From: Sphingomonadaceae bacterium
Lineage (GTDB): Bacteria > Pseudomonadota > Alphaproteobacteria > Sphingomonadales > Sphingomonadaceae
Direction of reading: 5' to 3'
Assembly: GCA_009923795.1 (NCBI GenBank)
Contig: RFSU01000010.1
Location: 1 to 25,620, forward strand
DNA length: 25,620 nucleotides
Positions within the stretch are counted from its first letter, which is position 1. Every line of letters starts with the position of its first letter. The notes beneath the pieces were generated by a model that saw nothing but the letters and a program-made list of their open reading frames with translations, was not told the origin of the DNA and ran no database searches. The position numbers and the translations under genes are program-made. This document shows, in pieces, positions 14,403 through 21,402 of this stretch.

Positions 14403-16070
14403 TTAGCCGTTAAGCGCGTTGGCGGCACTTAGGACGGCCCGGACGCTGGCGGTTGCCACATCTTCGTCAATGCCGACACCCCACACCGTCTTGCCCGTAT
14501 CGGTCACGCATTCAACATAGGCGGCGGCGCGCACCGTGCTGCCTTGGCCCATGGCGTGTTCGCTATAGTCGGCAATGTCGAGTTTCAGGCCAAAGCTATC
14601 CTGCAAGGTTGAGACAACCGACGACAAAAGGCCGTTACCCCGTCCGCTCACGGACTTCTCCTGCCCGTCGACGGTGACCTTGCCGGCAAAAATCCGTTCC
14701 CCATTGGGCGCGCGCGTTTCTTCATAATCGAGCAGTTGGAAATGCTGTGGCGTGTTGAGGCAATAGACGCGCTGAAACACATCCCAAATATCTTCTGCCT
14801 GCAATTCCCGGCCGGTTTCATCCGCCATTTGTTGGACATGGCGGCTGAAATGCGCCTGCATTTTCTTGGGCAGTTTCAGGCCCTGATCCTGCTCCAAAAC
14901 CCAAGCAAATCCGCCTTTTCCGCTTTGAGAATTGACGCGGATCACCGCTTCATAGCTGCGGCCGAGGTCGGCTGGATCAATGGGCAGATAGGGGACTTCC
15001 CAAAAATCATCATTGCGCGCCTCTTGGGCGGCAAAGCCCTTTTTAATGGCGTCCTGATGGCTTCCCGAAAAGGCCGTGAACACCAATTCTCCCGCATAGG
15101 GATGGCGCGGATGCACGGGAAGCTGATTGCAATATTCCACCGTCTTAATGACGTCATCAATGTCGGAGAAATCGAGGCCAGGGTTGAGGCCTTGGGTGTA
15201 CATGTTGAGGGCAACTGTCACGAGGTCGCAATTGCCCGTGCGTTCCCCATTGCCGAACAAGCACCCTTCAACACGGTCAGCCCCTGCCATCAGGCCTAAT
15301 TCGGTCGCGGCAACACCCGTGCCGCGATCATTATGCGCGTGCAGGCTGACGACAACGGCGTCACGATTGGGCACATTGCAGCAGAAATATTCAATCTGGT
15401 CAGCATAAATATTGGGCGTTGCCGCCTCAACCGTTGCCGGCAGATTGAAGATGATCGGCTTGTCTGGCGTGGGCTTCAGAACATCCATTACCGCCGCGCA
15501 GCATTCAAGGCTAAAGTCGATTTCAGCCGTGGAGAAGGTTTCCGGTGAGTATTCAAAGCGCCAGTCGGTATCCGGCTGCTTGGCCGCTTCATCGCGCAGG
15601 AATTTGGCACCTGCAATCGCAATATCCTTCACCTGCGCCTGATCCATTTGGAACACGATGCGCCGCCAAGCGGGGGAGACTGCGTTGTAGAGATGGATGA
15701 TCGCCGTGCGCGCGCCGCGCAGGCTTTCAAAGCTCGTGCGGATCAGGTCTTCGCGCGATTGGGTGAGCACCTGAATGGTGACATCATCGGGAATGCGCCC
15801 TGAGGTGACGAGGCCTGAGATGAAATCAAATTCCGTCGCCCCAGCACTTGGAAAGCCAACCTCAATTTCCTTAAGACCAACCTTGAGCAGCAGGTCAAAA
15901 AAGCGGGTCTTCTTCTCCGCATCCATGGGGTCGATCAGGGCCTGATTGCCATCGCGCATGTCGGTGGACAGCCAACGGGGCGCTTTGGTGATCGTCTGGC
16001 TGGGCCATTGACGATCAGGCAAATTGATCTGCGGGAAGGGGCGGTATTTTGTGGCAGGATTAGGCAGCAT
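14403..16070 (-). CDS. leuA: 2-isopropylmalate synthase
   Basis: LeuA (555 residues) condenses acetyl-CoA with 2-oxoisovalerate, the first committed step of leucine synthesis. The TIM-barrel domain shows PRWLSTDMRDGNQALIDPM at about residues 30-50, KEIEVGFPSAGATEFDF, and the metal site in LHAHNDRGTG. The carboxy-terminal third (from LKLPKKMQAHF, then VSGRGNGLLSSVVSTL) is the LeuA dimer domain that binds leucine for feedback inhibition. Its length and motifs fit the longer class found in actinobacteria, yeasts and some proteobacteria, unlike the E. coli form. It is convergent with motB, with 17 bases between. A leucine-rich leader peptide and alternative stems lie 90-130 bases upstream and probably control it by attenuation. 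Confidence 0.96.
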   Translation of the reverse strand: MLPNPATKYRPFPQINLPDRQWPSQTITKAPRWLSTDMRDGNQALIDPMDAEKKTRFFDLLLKVGLKEIEVGFPSAGATEFDFISGLVTSGRIPDDVTIQVLTQSREDLIRTSFESLRGARTAIIHLYNAVSPAWRRIVFQMDQAQVKDIAIAGAKFLRDEAAKQPDTDWRFEYSPETFSTAEIDFSLECCAAVMDVLKPTPDKPIIFNLPATVEAATPNIYADQIEYFCCNVPNRDAVVVSLHAHNDRGTGVAATELGLMAGADRVEGCLFGNGERTGNCDLVTVALNMYTQGLNPGLDFSDIDDVIKTVEYCNQLPVHPRHPYAGELVFTAFSGSHQDAIKKGFAAQEARNDDFWEVPYLPIDPADLGRSYEAVIRVNSQSGKGGFAWVLEQDQGLKLPKKMQAHFSRHVQQMADETGRELQAEDIWDVFQRVYCLNTPQHFQLLDYEETRAPNGERIFAGKVTVDGQEKSVSGRGNGLLSSVVSTLQDSFGLKLDIADYSEHAMGQGSTVRAAAYVECVTDTGKTVWGVGIDEDVATASVRAVLSAANALNG

Positions 16071-16111
16071 GGTCTTTTCGCTTTAACGCTGATGGGGTTC
16101 TGGTCGATTTT

Positions 16112-16170
16112 CCCTTAGGCAGCGTTGCGTGCGGCAAGGCACGCGGGGCCGGACGCGCCTAAGGGCGCGT
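16112..16170 (-). promoter_or_regulatory. leuA attenuator: alternative stems after the leader peptide
   Basis: Three pairings occur on the minus strand between the leader peptide and leuA. Stem A is ACGCGCC-CTTA-GGCGCGT (16170-16153), covering the last leader codons and the stop. Stem B is GCGTGC-CTTGCC-GCACGC (16144-16127). A long-range pairing joins CCCTTAGGC (16165-16157) to GCCTAAGGG (16120-16112), a perfect nine-base match. Stem A and the long-range pairing use the same bases, so they exclude each other. A ribosome held at the Leu codons just upstream would decide between them. No T-run follows, so termination may be Rho-dependent or act on translation. Confidence 0.6.
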
Positions 16171-16203
16171 AAGTCGAAGAAGAAGGGCCGTCTGCGTGTG
16201 CAT
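16159..16203 (-). CDS. leuL: Leucine-rich leader peptide of leuA
   Basis: This 14-residue peptide, MHTQTALLLRLTRP, is encoded directly upstream of leuA on the same strand and ends inside an RNA hairpin. Four of the 14 residues are leucine, three of them consecutive, and all four use the codon CTT. Its ATG has AGGA nine bases upstream. This is the expected form of a leader peptide that senses charged leucine tRNA: scarce leucine would stall the ribosome at codons 7-11, next to stem A. A long frame covering it runs antisense through the epoxide hydrolase gene and is not a real gene; only this short end is. Confidence 0.72.
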   Translation of the reverse strand: MHTQTALLLRLTRP

Positions 16204-16320
16204 ATGTGGTTTTCCTATGCGACGCAGGTTGGCGAATGTCCAGATTAGAAATGCACTGAAATATTGTGCCGGGCCGCGTCTTGGTGTCTGATGGCCAGAT
16301 ATAGCCATGGAGACGCTGAC

Positions 16321-17460
16321 ATGTCGGATGCCGTTACGCCCTTTATCCTCAATATGCCTGAAAGCGCGCTGGAGGATTTGCACCGACGGATTGATCATGC
16401 CCGCTGGCCAGAGGCGGAATTGGTTGAGGATTGGAGCCAGGGTGCCCCGCTCCACAAGGTCCGCGCGCTGGTCGATCATTGGCGACATCATTATGACTGG
16501 CGGCGCTGTGAGGCGCGGCTGAATGCGCTGGGCCAGTATAAAACTGAGATTGATGGGCTGGGCATTCATTTCCTCCATATTCGCTCCAAAGAAGCCAATG
16601 CCCTGCCGCTGATCATCACCCATGGCTGGCCCGGATCGGTGCTGGAATTTATGAAAATCATTGGCCCGCTGACCGATCCTGTGGCCCATGGCGGGCGGGC
16701 AGAGGATGCCTTTCACTTGGTGCTGCCCTCGCTCCCCGGCTTTGGCTTCTCCGATAAGCCAAAGGAAACCGGCTGGGGAATTGAGCGTATTGCACGGGCT
16801 TGGGCGGTGTTGATGGCGCGGCTTGGCTATACGCGCTGGGCCGCACAGGGTGGCGATTGGGGATCGGCCGTCACCAGCGCAATTGGGCAACAAGCACCAG
16901 AGGGGTGCATTGGCATTCACGTCAACATGCCCATGGCGCGGCCCACGCCGGAAGATATGCAATCCCCCAGCCCGCGAGAGATGCAGGCGTTGATGGCATT
17001 GAAGCATTATCAGGATTGGGATTCGGGCTATTCCAAGCAACAAAGCACAAGGCCGCAGACCTTGGGCTATGCGCTGGCGGATTCGGCCGTCGGGCAAGCG
17101 GCTTGGGTTTATGAAAAAATGTGGTCTTGGACGGACAATCAGGGTGCGCCAGAAGATGCCCTGACGCTGGATGAGATGATCGACAATATCATGCTCTATT
17201 GGCTGCCGGGTAATGCGACCTCATCCGCGCGGCTTTATTGGGAAAGCTTTGGCAGCTTTGTGCCAAAGGAAATTCATGTACCCACGGGGGTGAGCATTTT
17301 CCCGAAGGAAATTATGCGACCCACCCGCAAATGGGCCGAAGCGGTGATGCACAACATCGTATATTGGAATGAGCTGGATAAGGGCGGCCACTTCGCCGCT
17401 TGGGAGCAGCCGGACCTCTATGTGCAAGAGATCCGGACCTGCTTTTCCAAGATGCGGTAA
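16321..17460 (+). CDS. Epoxide hydrolase (alpha/beta-hydrolase with EHN domain)
   Basis: This 379-residue protein has the amino-terminal epoxide hydrolase (EHN) domain (MSDAVTPFILNMPES to about residue 110) followed by an alpha/beta-hydrolase fold. It resembles microsomal and juvenile-hormone epoxide hydrolases, which open epoxides to diols. The oxyanion motif HGWPG is at residues 101-105, the nucleophile is Asp179 in GGDWGS, and the charge-relay His357 is in KGGHFAAWEQP. The start at ATG 16321 has GGAGA seven bases upstream; a longer frame from 16264 is less likely. It is divergent from leuA and convergent with the monooxygenase gene, sharing no gap (17460/17461). With the monooxygenase next to it, it may work on oxidised cyclic or terpenoid compounds, but this is inference. 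Confidence 0.92.
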   Translation: MSDAVTPFILNMPESALEDLHRRIDHARWPEAELVEDWSQGAPLHKVRALVDHWRHHYDWRRCEARLNALGQYKTEIDGLGIHFLHIRSKEANALPLIITHGWPGSVLEFMKIIGPLTDPVAHGGRAEDAFHLVLPSLPGFGFSDKPKETGWGIERIARAWAVLMARLGYTRWAAQGGDWGSAVTSAIGQQAPEGCIGIHVNMPMARPTPEDMQSPSPREMQALMALKHYQDWDSGYSKQQSTRPQTLGYALADSAVGQAAWVYEKMWSWTDNQGAPEDALTLDEMIDNIMLYWLPGNATSSARLYWESFGSFVPKEIHVPTGVSIFPKEIMRPTRKWAEAVMHNIVYWNELDKGGHFAAWEQPDLYVQEIRTCFSKMR

Positions 17461-18966
17461 TTACTCAGCCGCCTCCAGCAATGCATCAGCCTTCGCTTTG
17501 GTGGAGGCCTTGTGCGCCTTTTCAAAGCACATGGCTTCGTCTTCAAGCGAGCCAAAGCGCAGGTTGCGAATGTCTTTCACATAGTCCTGATTCAGCTTCC
17601 AAGGCGCGGTCGTCGCTTGTTTTGGGAGGATGCCCAAAGCGCGCTCAAAATAGCCGGATGAAAAATCGACAAAGGGTTCAAGCTCAACCGTTTGGCCCTT
17701 GAGCCTTGGCACGGCAATCTTGGTGCCTGTCGCGTCCAGATGCTTCATCAAGCGGCAGGCATATTCAGATGTCAGATCGGCCTTCAGCGTCCAAGAGGCA
17801 TTGGTATAGCCGAACCACATGAGCAAATTGGGCACATCGTTGAACATTGCGCCCTTGTAGAGAATCCGCTCGCCCGAATTGAACCGCTCTCCATCCACAT
17901 AGGCTTCAAGGCCAGAGAGCATTTGCATGTTGAGGCCAGTCGCCGTGACAATAATGTCTGCTTCAAGCTCCTTTCCGGATTTCAGCAGGATGCCCTTTTC
18001 GGTGAAGCGTTCAATATGATCGGTCTCAATCGAAGCGCGGCCATTTGAGAGCGCCTTGAAGAAATCGCTGTCCGGGACAAGACACAGGCGCTGGTCCCAT
18101 GGATTATAGGGCGGTGTAAAATGCTTTGCGACGTCAAAGCCTTCCGGCAGCATGTCCTTGACCATGCCGATCAGGCGTTCGGCCGATTGCTCCGGGCGCT
18201 TGCGCACCAGCTTGAACATAAACTGTTGCAGCAAGACATTGCGCCACCGCGTAACGGCATAAGCGAGCTTAGATGGAAGAACCTTGCGCAGGCCGAGTGC
18301 GAACTTATCTTCCGCCGGGCGAGAGACCATATAGGTTGGCGTGCGTTGCAGCATCGTCATATGCCCCGCACCGGCATCGGCCATGGCGGGAACGAGCGTG
18401 ACTGCGGTCGCGCCGCTGCCGATCACGACAATTTTCTTGCCCTGATAATCGAGCTTTTCTGGCCAATGCTGCGGATGGACGATCTGGCCCTTAAAGTCGC
18501 CCATGCCGGGGAAGTCAGGCGTGTAGCCCTGATCATAATTATAATAGCCAGCGCACATGAAGAGCATATTGCAGCTGATCGTCATCGTCTTGCCATCGCG
18601 CGTGCCCTCAACGATCCAGCGGGCGTCTTCGCTTGACCAATTGGCCTTCTTCACATGACTATTATAGCGGATGTCCTTGCCAAGATCATTCTCTGCAATG
18701 GTTTCCTTGAGATAGCCCATGATCGCCGGTGCATCCGCAATCGCCTTGCGCGATGTCCATGGCTTAAAGCGAAAGCCGAGCGTGTACATGTCGGAATCAG
18801 AACGAATGCCGGGATAGCGGAACAAATCCCATGTGCCGCCGAAGTTTTCCCGACGCTCCATGATGGCAAATGTCTTGCCGGGGCAGAGCTTTTTGAGGTG
18901 TACAGCCGCCCCAAGCCCAGAAATCCCTGCGCCAACGATCAGCGCATCGACATGTTCAATTGCCAT
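17461..18966 (-). CDS. Type I Baeyer-Villiger monooxygenase (EtaA-like)
   Basis: This is a 501-residue flavin monooxygenase that inserts oxygen next to a ketone using NADPH and O2. It shows an FAD motif VGAGISG at residues 11-17 and the segment ENFGGTWDLFRYPGIRSDSD. The type I fingerprint FKGQIVHPQHWP is at 158-169 (pattern FxGxxxHxxxWP), and a second nucleotide motif VIGSGATAV follows for NADPH. It is close to EtaA-type enzymes, which oxidise ketones and thioamides. The start at 18966 (MAIEHVDALI) has AGGA nine bases upstream; an ATG at 18972 adds two residues and sits too close to that site. It lies downstream of yceI, separated by the long palindrome. The substrate is unknown. Confidence 0.92.
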   Translation of the reverse strand: MAIEHVDALIVGAGISGLGAAVHLKKLCPGKTFAIMERRENFGGTWDLFRYPGIRSDSDMYTLGFRFKPWTSRKAIADAPAIMGYLKETIAENDLGKDIRYNSHVKKANWSSEDARWIVEGTRDGKTMTISCNMLFMCAGYYNYDQGYTPDFPGMGDFKGQIVHPQHWPEKLDYQGKKIVVIGSGATAVTLVPAMADAGAGHMTMLQRTPTYMVSRPAEDKFALGLRKVLPSKLAYAVTRWRNVLLQQFMFKLVRKRPEQSAERLIGMVKDMLPEGFDVAKHFTPPYNPWDQRLCLVPDSDFFKALSNGRASIETDHIERFTEKGILLKSGKELEADIIVTATGLNMQMLSGLEAYVDGERFNSGERILYKGAMFNDVPNLLMWFGYTNASWTLKADLTSEYACRLMKHLDATGTKIAVPRLKGQTVELEPFVDFSSGYFERALGILPKQATTAPWKLNQDYVKDIRNLRFGSLEDEAMCFEKAHKASTKAKADALLEAAE

Positions 18967-19036
18967 GGTCATCTATCCTATCTTTTGAACGGAAGATTTT
19001 GGCAGGATTTCAAAAGGTTTCAAGAGGCAACTTGAC

Positions 19037-19126
19037 GCATTTGAAAAATAGGGCCTCGGCCCTCCCCCATCCCCTCCCGCAAGCGGGAGGGGATGGGGGA
19101 GGGCCGAGGCCCTATTTTTCAAATGC
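19037..19126. repeat. Perfect 44-bp inverted repeat, also the yceI terminator
   Basis: Bases 19037-19080 and 19083-19126 are exact reverse complements separated by only AA. The core CCCTCCCCCATCCCCTCCCGC and its mirror resemble a GC-rich intergenic palindrome I recall as frequent in sphingomonads. The outer parts of the arms copy the last five codons and stop of yceI, so coding sequence is mirrored into the spacer. On the minus strand the stem ends in TATTTTTC, giving a strong intrinsic terminator for yceI. Because it is symmetrical it can also stop transcripts from the other side. Confidence 0.9.
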
Positions 19127-19723
19127 AATGCTAATGTCGATCTTCACGTCATCGCCGACCAGCGGAACATATTTGGCCATGCCCCAGTCGCTGCGCTTCA
19201 GCGTGGTGGATCCATGAAAGCCGATGGTTGCTTTCTTGGACATGGGGTTGGCTCCCGCGCCTGTAAATTCCGCGTCGAGCATAACGGGCTTGGTCACACC
19301 CAAAAGGGTCAGATTGCCCGTGATCTTGGCCTTATTCCCCTTGGCCTCCACCTTGGTTGAGACGAAAGTCGCGGTTGGATATTTTGCCGCATCAAGGAAA
19401 TCTGCAGTCATCATGTGCTTGGTTAAGTCACCGCGCGATGTCGCCAACTCTGCAACCGGAATGGTAATGTTGACCTGTGCGTCATTGGGTTTGGCGGGGT
19501 CGATCTTGAGGCTTCCGGTTGGTTGACCAAAAATGCCGAAATAATCGTTGAAGCCAAAGTGATTCACGGTCCAGCGGATCTGCGCATGGTGATTATCGAC
19601 CGCATAGGTGCCCGCGGCAACGCGCGACGGATCGACAACACCTGGAAGTTGCGGCGCGCCACTCTGCGCCAAAATGGGGGCCGCCGCGAGCAGGGGAAGG
19701 GCGAGCAAGAGGGACTTATTCAT
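19112..19723 (-). CDS. yceI: YceI family periplasmic lipid-binding protein
   Basis: This is a 203-residue YceI-family protein, a lipocalin-like beta-barrel that binds long isoprenoid or fatty chains. The start at 19723 has AAGGA eight bases upstream and opens with a Sec signal peptide, MNKSLLLALPLLAAAPILAQ, probably cut after Ala19 or nearby, so the protein is periplasmic. The mature part shows GTYAVDNHHAQIRWTVNHFGF and a glycine-rich middle with FLDAAKYPTATFVSTKVEA, both usual for the family. A frame from 19762 adds 13 residues without a good ribosome site. The last codons (IAFEK and stop) lie in the right arm of the 44-bp inverted repeat. It is downstream of ilvC but separated by that gene's terminator. 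Its ligand is not visible. Confidence 0.92.
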   Translation of the reverse strand: MNKSLLLALPLLAAAPILAQSGAPQLPGVVDPSRVAAGTYAVDNHHAQIRWTVNHFGFNDYFGIFGQPTGSLKIDPAKPNDAQVNITIPVAELATSRGDLTKHMMTADFLDAAKYPTATFVSTKVEAKGNKAKITGNLTLLGVTKPVMLDAEFTGAGANPMSKKATIGFHGSTTLKRSDWGMAKYVPLVGDDVKIDISIAFEK

Positions 19724-19740
19724 GGGGGGATCCTTTGGGC

Positions 19741-19776
19741 AAAAGAAAAAGGGCGACCCCAATGTCGGGGCCGCCC
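19741..19776 (-). terminator. Intrinsic terminator of ilvC
   Basis: Between ilvC and yceI, GGGCGACCCC and GGGGCCGCCC form a nine-pair stem with one A-C mismatch and a six-base loop (19751-19776). On the minus strand it is followed by TTTTTCTTTT, a near-continuous T-run. It lies 41 bases after the ilvC stop and just before the yceI start, so yceI needs its own promoter or readthrough. Confidence 0.75.
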
Positions 19777-19817
19777 TTCAATTCGTCAAGTCAGCCCTGT
19801 GTCAGGGCAGGCTTGGA

Positions 19818-20837
19818 TTAGTTCTTTGCCTTGTCGACCAGCTTATTCTTGGCAATCCAAGGCATCATTGCGCGCAGTTCCGATCCGACTTTTTCAATCG
19901 GGTGGGCGGCTGCTGCCTTGCGGCTGGCCTTTAGTTCCGGCTGACCGGCGCGGTTATCAAGCACGAAGTCCTTCACAAAGCGGCCCGACTGAATGTCAGC
20001 GAGAACGCGCTTCATTTCCTTCTTTGTTTCTTCGGTGATGATGCGCGGGCCGGTTTTAATGTCGCCATATTCCGCCGTGTTTGAGATGGAATAGCGCATG
20101 TTGGCGATGCCACCCTCATAGAGAAGGTCGACGATCAGCTTGGTTTCATGCAGGCACTCAAAATAGGCCATTTCCGGCGCGTAGCCCGCTTCGACCAGCG
20201 TTTCAAAGCCGGCCTGAATCAAGTGGGTGACGCCACCGCACAGCACGGCTTGTTCGCCGAACAGATCGGTTTCGCACTCTTCTTTGAAGTTTGTTTCGAT
20301 AATGCCTGAACGGCCGCCACCAACGCCAGAGGCATAAGCAAGCGCAATGTCATGCGCGTTGCCCGAGGCATCCTGATGAATGGCGATCAAGCAAGGCACG
20401 CCGCCACCCTTCACATATTCACCGCGCACTGTGTGGCCAGGGCCTTTTGGGGCAATCATGATCACGTCGATATCGGCGGGTGCTTCTATCAGGCCGAAGT
20501 GAATGTTGAGGCCATGGGCAAAGGCAAGAGCCGCGCCCGGCTTCATATTGCCCTTCAGATCATTGTCCCAAATGGCGGCCTGATGCTCATCGGGGGCCAA
20601 GATCATGATGATATCGGCCCAGGCGGCAGCGTCCGCGTTTGACAAAACCTTAAAGCCAGCACCTTCGGCCTTGGCCGCCGTTGCAGAGTCAGGGCGCAGC
20701 GCAATCGCAACTTCCTTAATGCCCGAATCCCGGAGGTTCTGAGCATGGGCATGGCCCTGGCTGCCATAACCGACAATTGCGATCTTCTTGTTTTCGATCA
20801 GCTTCAGGTCGGCGTCACGATCATAATAAACGCGCAT
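19818..20837 (-). CDS. ilvC: Ketol-acid reductoisomerase
   Basis: IlvC (339 residues) isomerises and reduces acetolactate or acetohydroxybutyrate with NADPH, the second step of valine and isoleucine synthesis. The Rossmann motif GYGSQGHA is at residues 23-30. The metal-binding segment ECETDLFGEQAVLCGG gives the paired Asp and Glu ligands, and EAGYAPEMAYFECLHE follows. The length fits the short class I enzyme. The start at 20837 (MRVYYD) has AAGGG about eight bases upstream, and a five-residue longer frame is not needed. It lies 48 bases downstream of ilvH, with a small hairpin between, so it is probably the last gene of the ilvB-ilvH-ilvC operon. Confidence 0.97.
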   Translation of the reverse strand: MRVYYDRDADLKLIENKKIAIVGYGSQGHAHAQNLRDSGIKEVAIALRPDSATAAKAEGAGFKVLSNADAAAWADIIMILAPDEHQAAIWDNDLKGNMKPGAALAFAHGLNIHFGLIEAPADIDVIMIAPKGPGHTVRGEYVKGGGVPCLIAIHQDASGNAHDIALAYASGVGGGRSGIIETNFKEECETDLFGEQAVLCGGVTHLIQAGFETLVEAGYAPEMAYFECLHETKLIVDLLYEGGIANMRYSISNTAEYGDIKTGPRIITEETKKEMKRVLADIQSGRFVKDFVLDNRAGQPELKASRKAAAAHPIEKVGSELRAMMPWIAKNKLVDKAKN

Positions 20838-20860
20838 TTTTATTCCCTTCAAAATCCTTG

Positions 20861-20877
20861 CTCTCCATGAGGGAGAG
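20861..20877. repeat. Small hairpin between ilvH and ilvC
   Basis: CTCTCC-ATGAG-GGAGAG forms a six-pair stem in the 48-base ilvH-ilvC gap. No T-run follows on the minus strand. It may adjust mRNA stability between the two genes or be a short GC-rich intergenic repeat. Confidence 0.35.
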
Positions 20878-20885
20878 GGTGTTCA

Positions 20886-21401
20886 TCAAATGGCCAGTTT
20901 CCCCCGGGCCATAGCAACGATCCCGGTTCGTGCAACCTCAACAAGGCCAATGTCCTGCATCAGCTCTACGAAACGGTCGATTTTGGTCGATGCGCCCGTC
21001 ACTTCAAACACGAAGCTTGAAATGGTCGTATCCACGACATTGGCCCGAAAAACCTCGGCAAGGCGCAGCGCCTCAATCCGGTGATCGCCCGTGCCGGCGA
21101 CTTTCACCAACGCCAGTTCCCGCTCCACATGATCGCCGAGCAGGGTGAGGTCGGTCACCTTATGCACCGGAACCATGCGATCCAGCTGGGCGACGACCTG
21201 CTCAATAACGGCCGGTGTTCCTGCGGTGACGATGGTGATGCGGCTGATCGAGTCATCCTCGGTAATGTCCGCAACCGTCAGGCTTTCAATATTATAGCCG
21301 CGCGCGGTGAACATGCCCGCAATGCGGGCGAGAACGCCGGGCTCATTCGTCACAGTGACGGACAGGGTGTGCCGCTCTTTGGGGCCTTCTTTGATATGCA
21401 T
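20886..21401 (-). CDS. ilvH: Acetolactate synthase small (regulatory) subunit
   Basis: This is the regulatory subunit (171 residues) of acetohydroxyacid synthase, also named IlvN. It opens with an ACT domain (HTLSVTVTNEPGVLARIAGM, then FTARGYNIESLTVA) that binds valine for feedback control, followed by the second ACT-like half (VFRANVVDTTISSFVFEVTG). It binds the large subunit and raises its activity. The ATG at 21401 lies one base after the ilvB stop, so translation is coupled. A frame from 21458 would run far into ilvB and is rejected. It is full length. Confidence 0.96.
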   Translation of the reverse strand: MHIKEGPKERHTLSVTVTNEPGVLARIAGMFTARGYNIESLTVADITEDDSISRITIVTAGTPAVIEQVVAQLDRMVPVHKVTDLTLLGDHVERELALVKVAGTGDHRIEALRLAEVFRANVVDTTISSFVFEVTGASTKIDRFVELMQDIGLVEVARTGIVAMARGKLAI

Positions 21402-21402
21402 G

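Noticed and set aside
16204..17097. Long minus-strand open frame antisense to the epoxide hydrolase gene
   Set aside because: The plus-strand protein has full epoxide-hydrolase motifs. The antisense reading is rich in His, Arg and Pro with no domain. Only its last 14 codons (16159-16203) are retained, as the leuA leader peptide.
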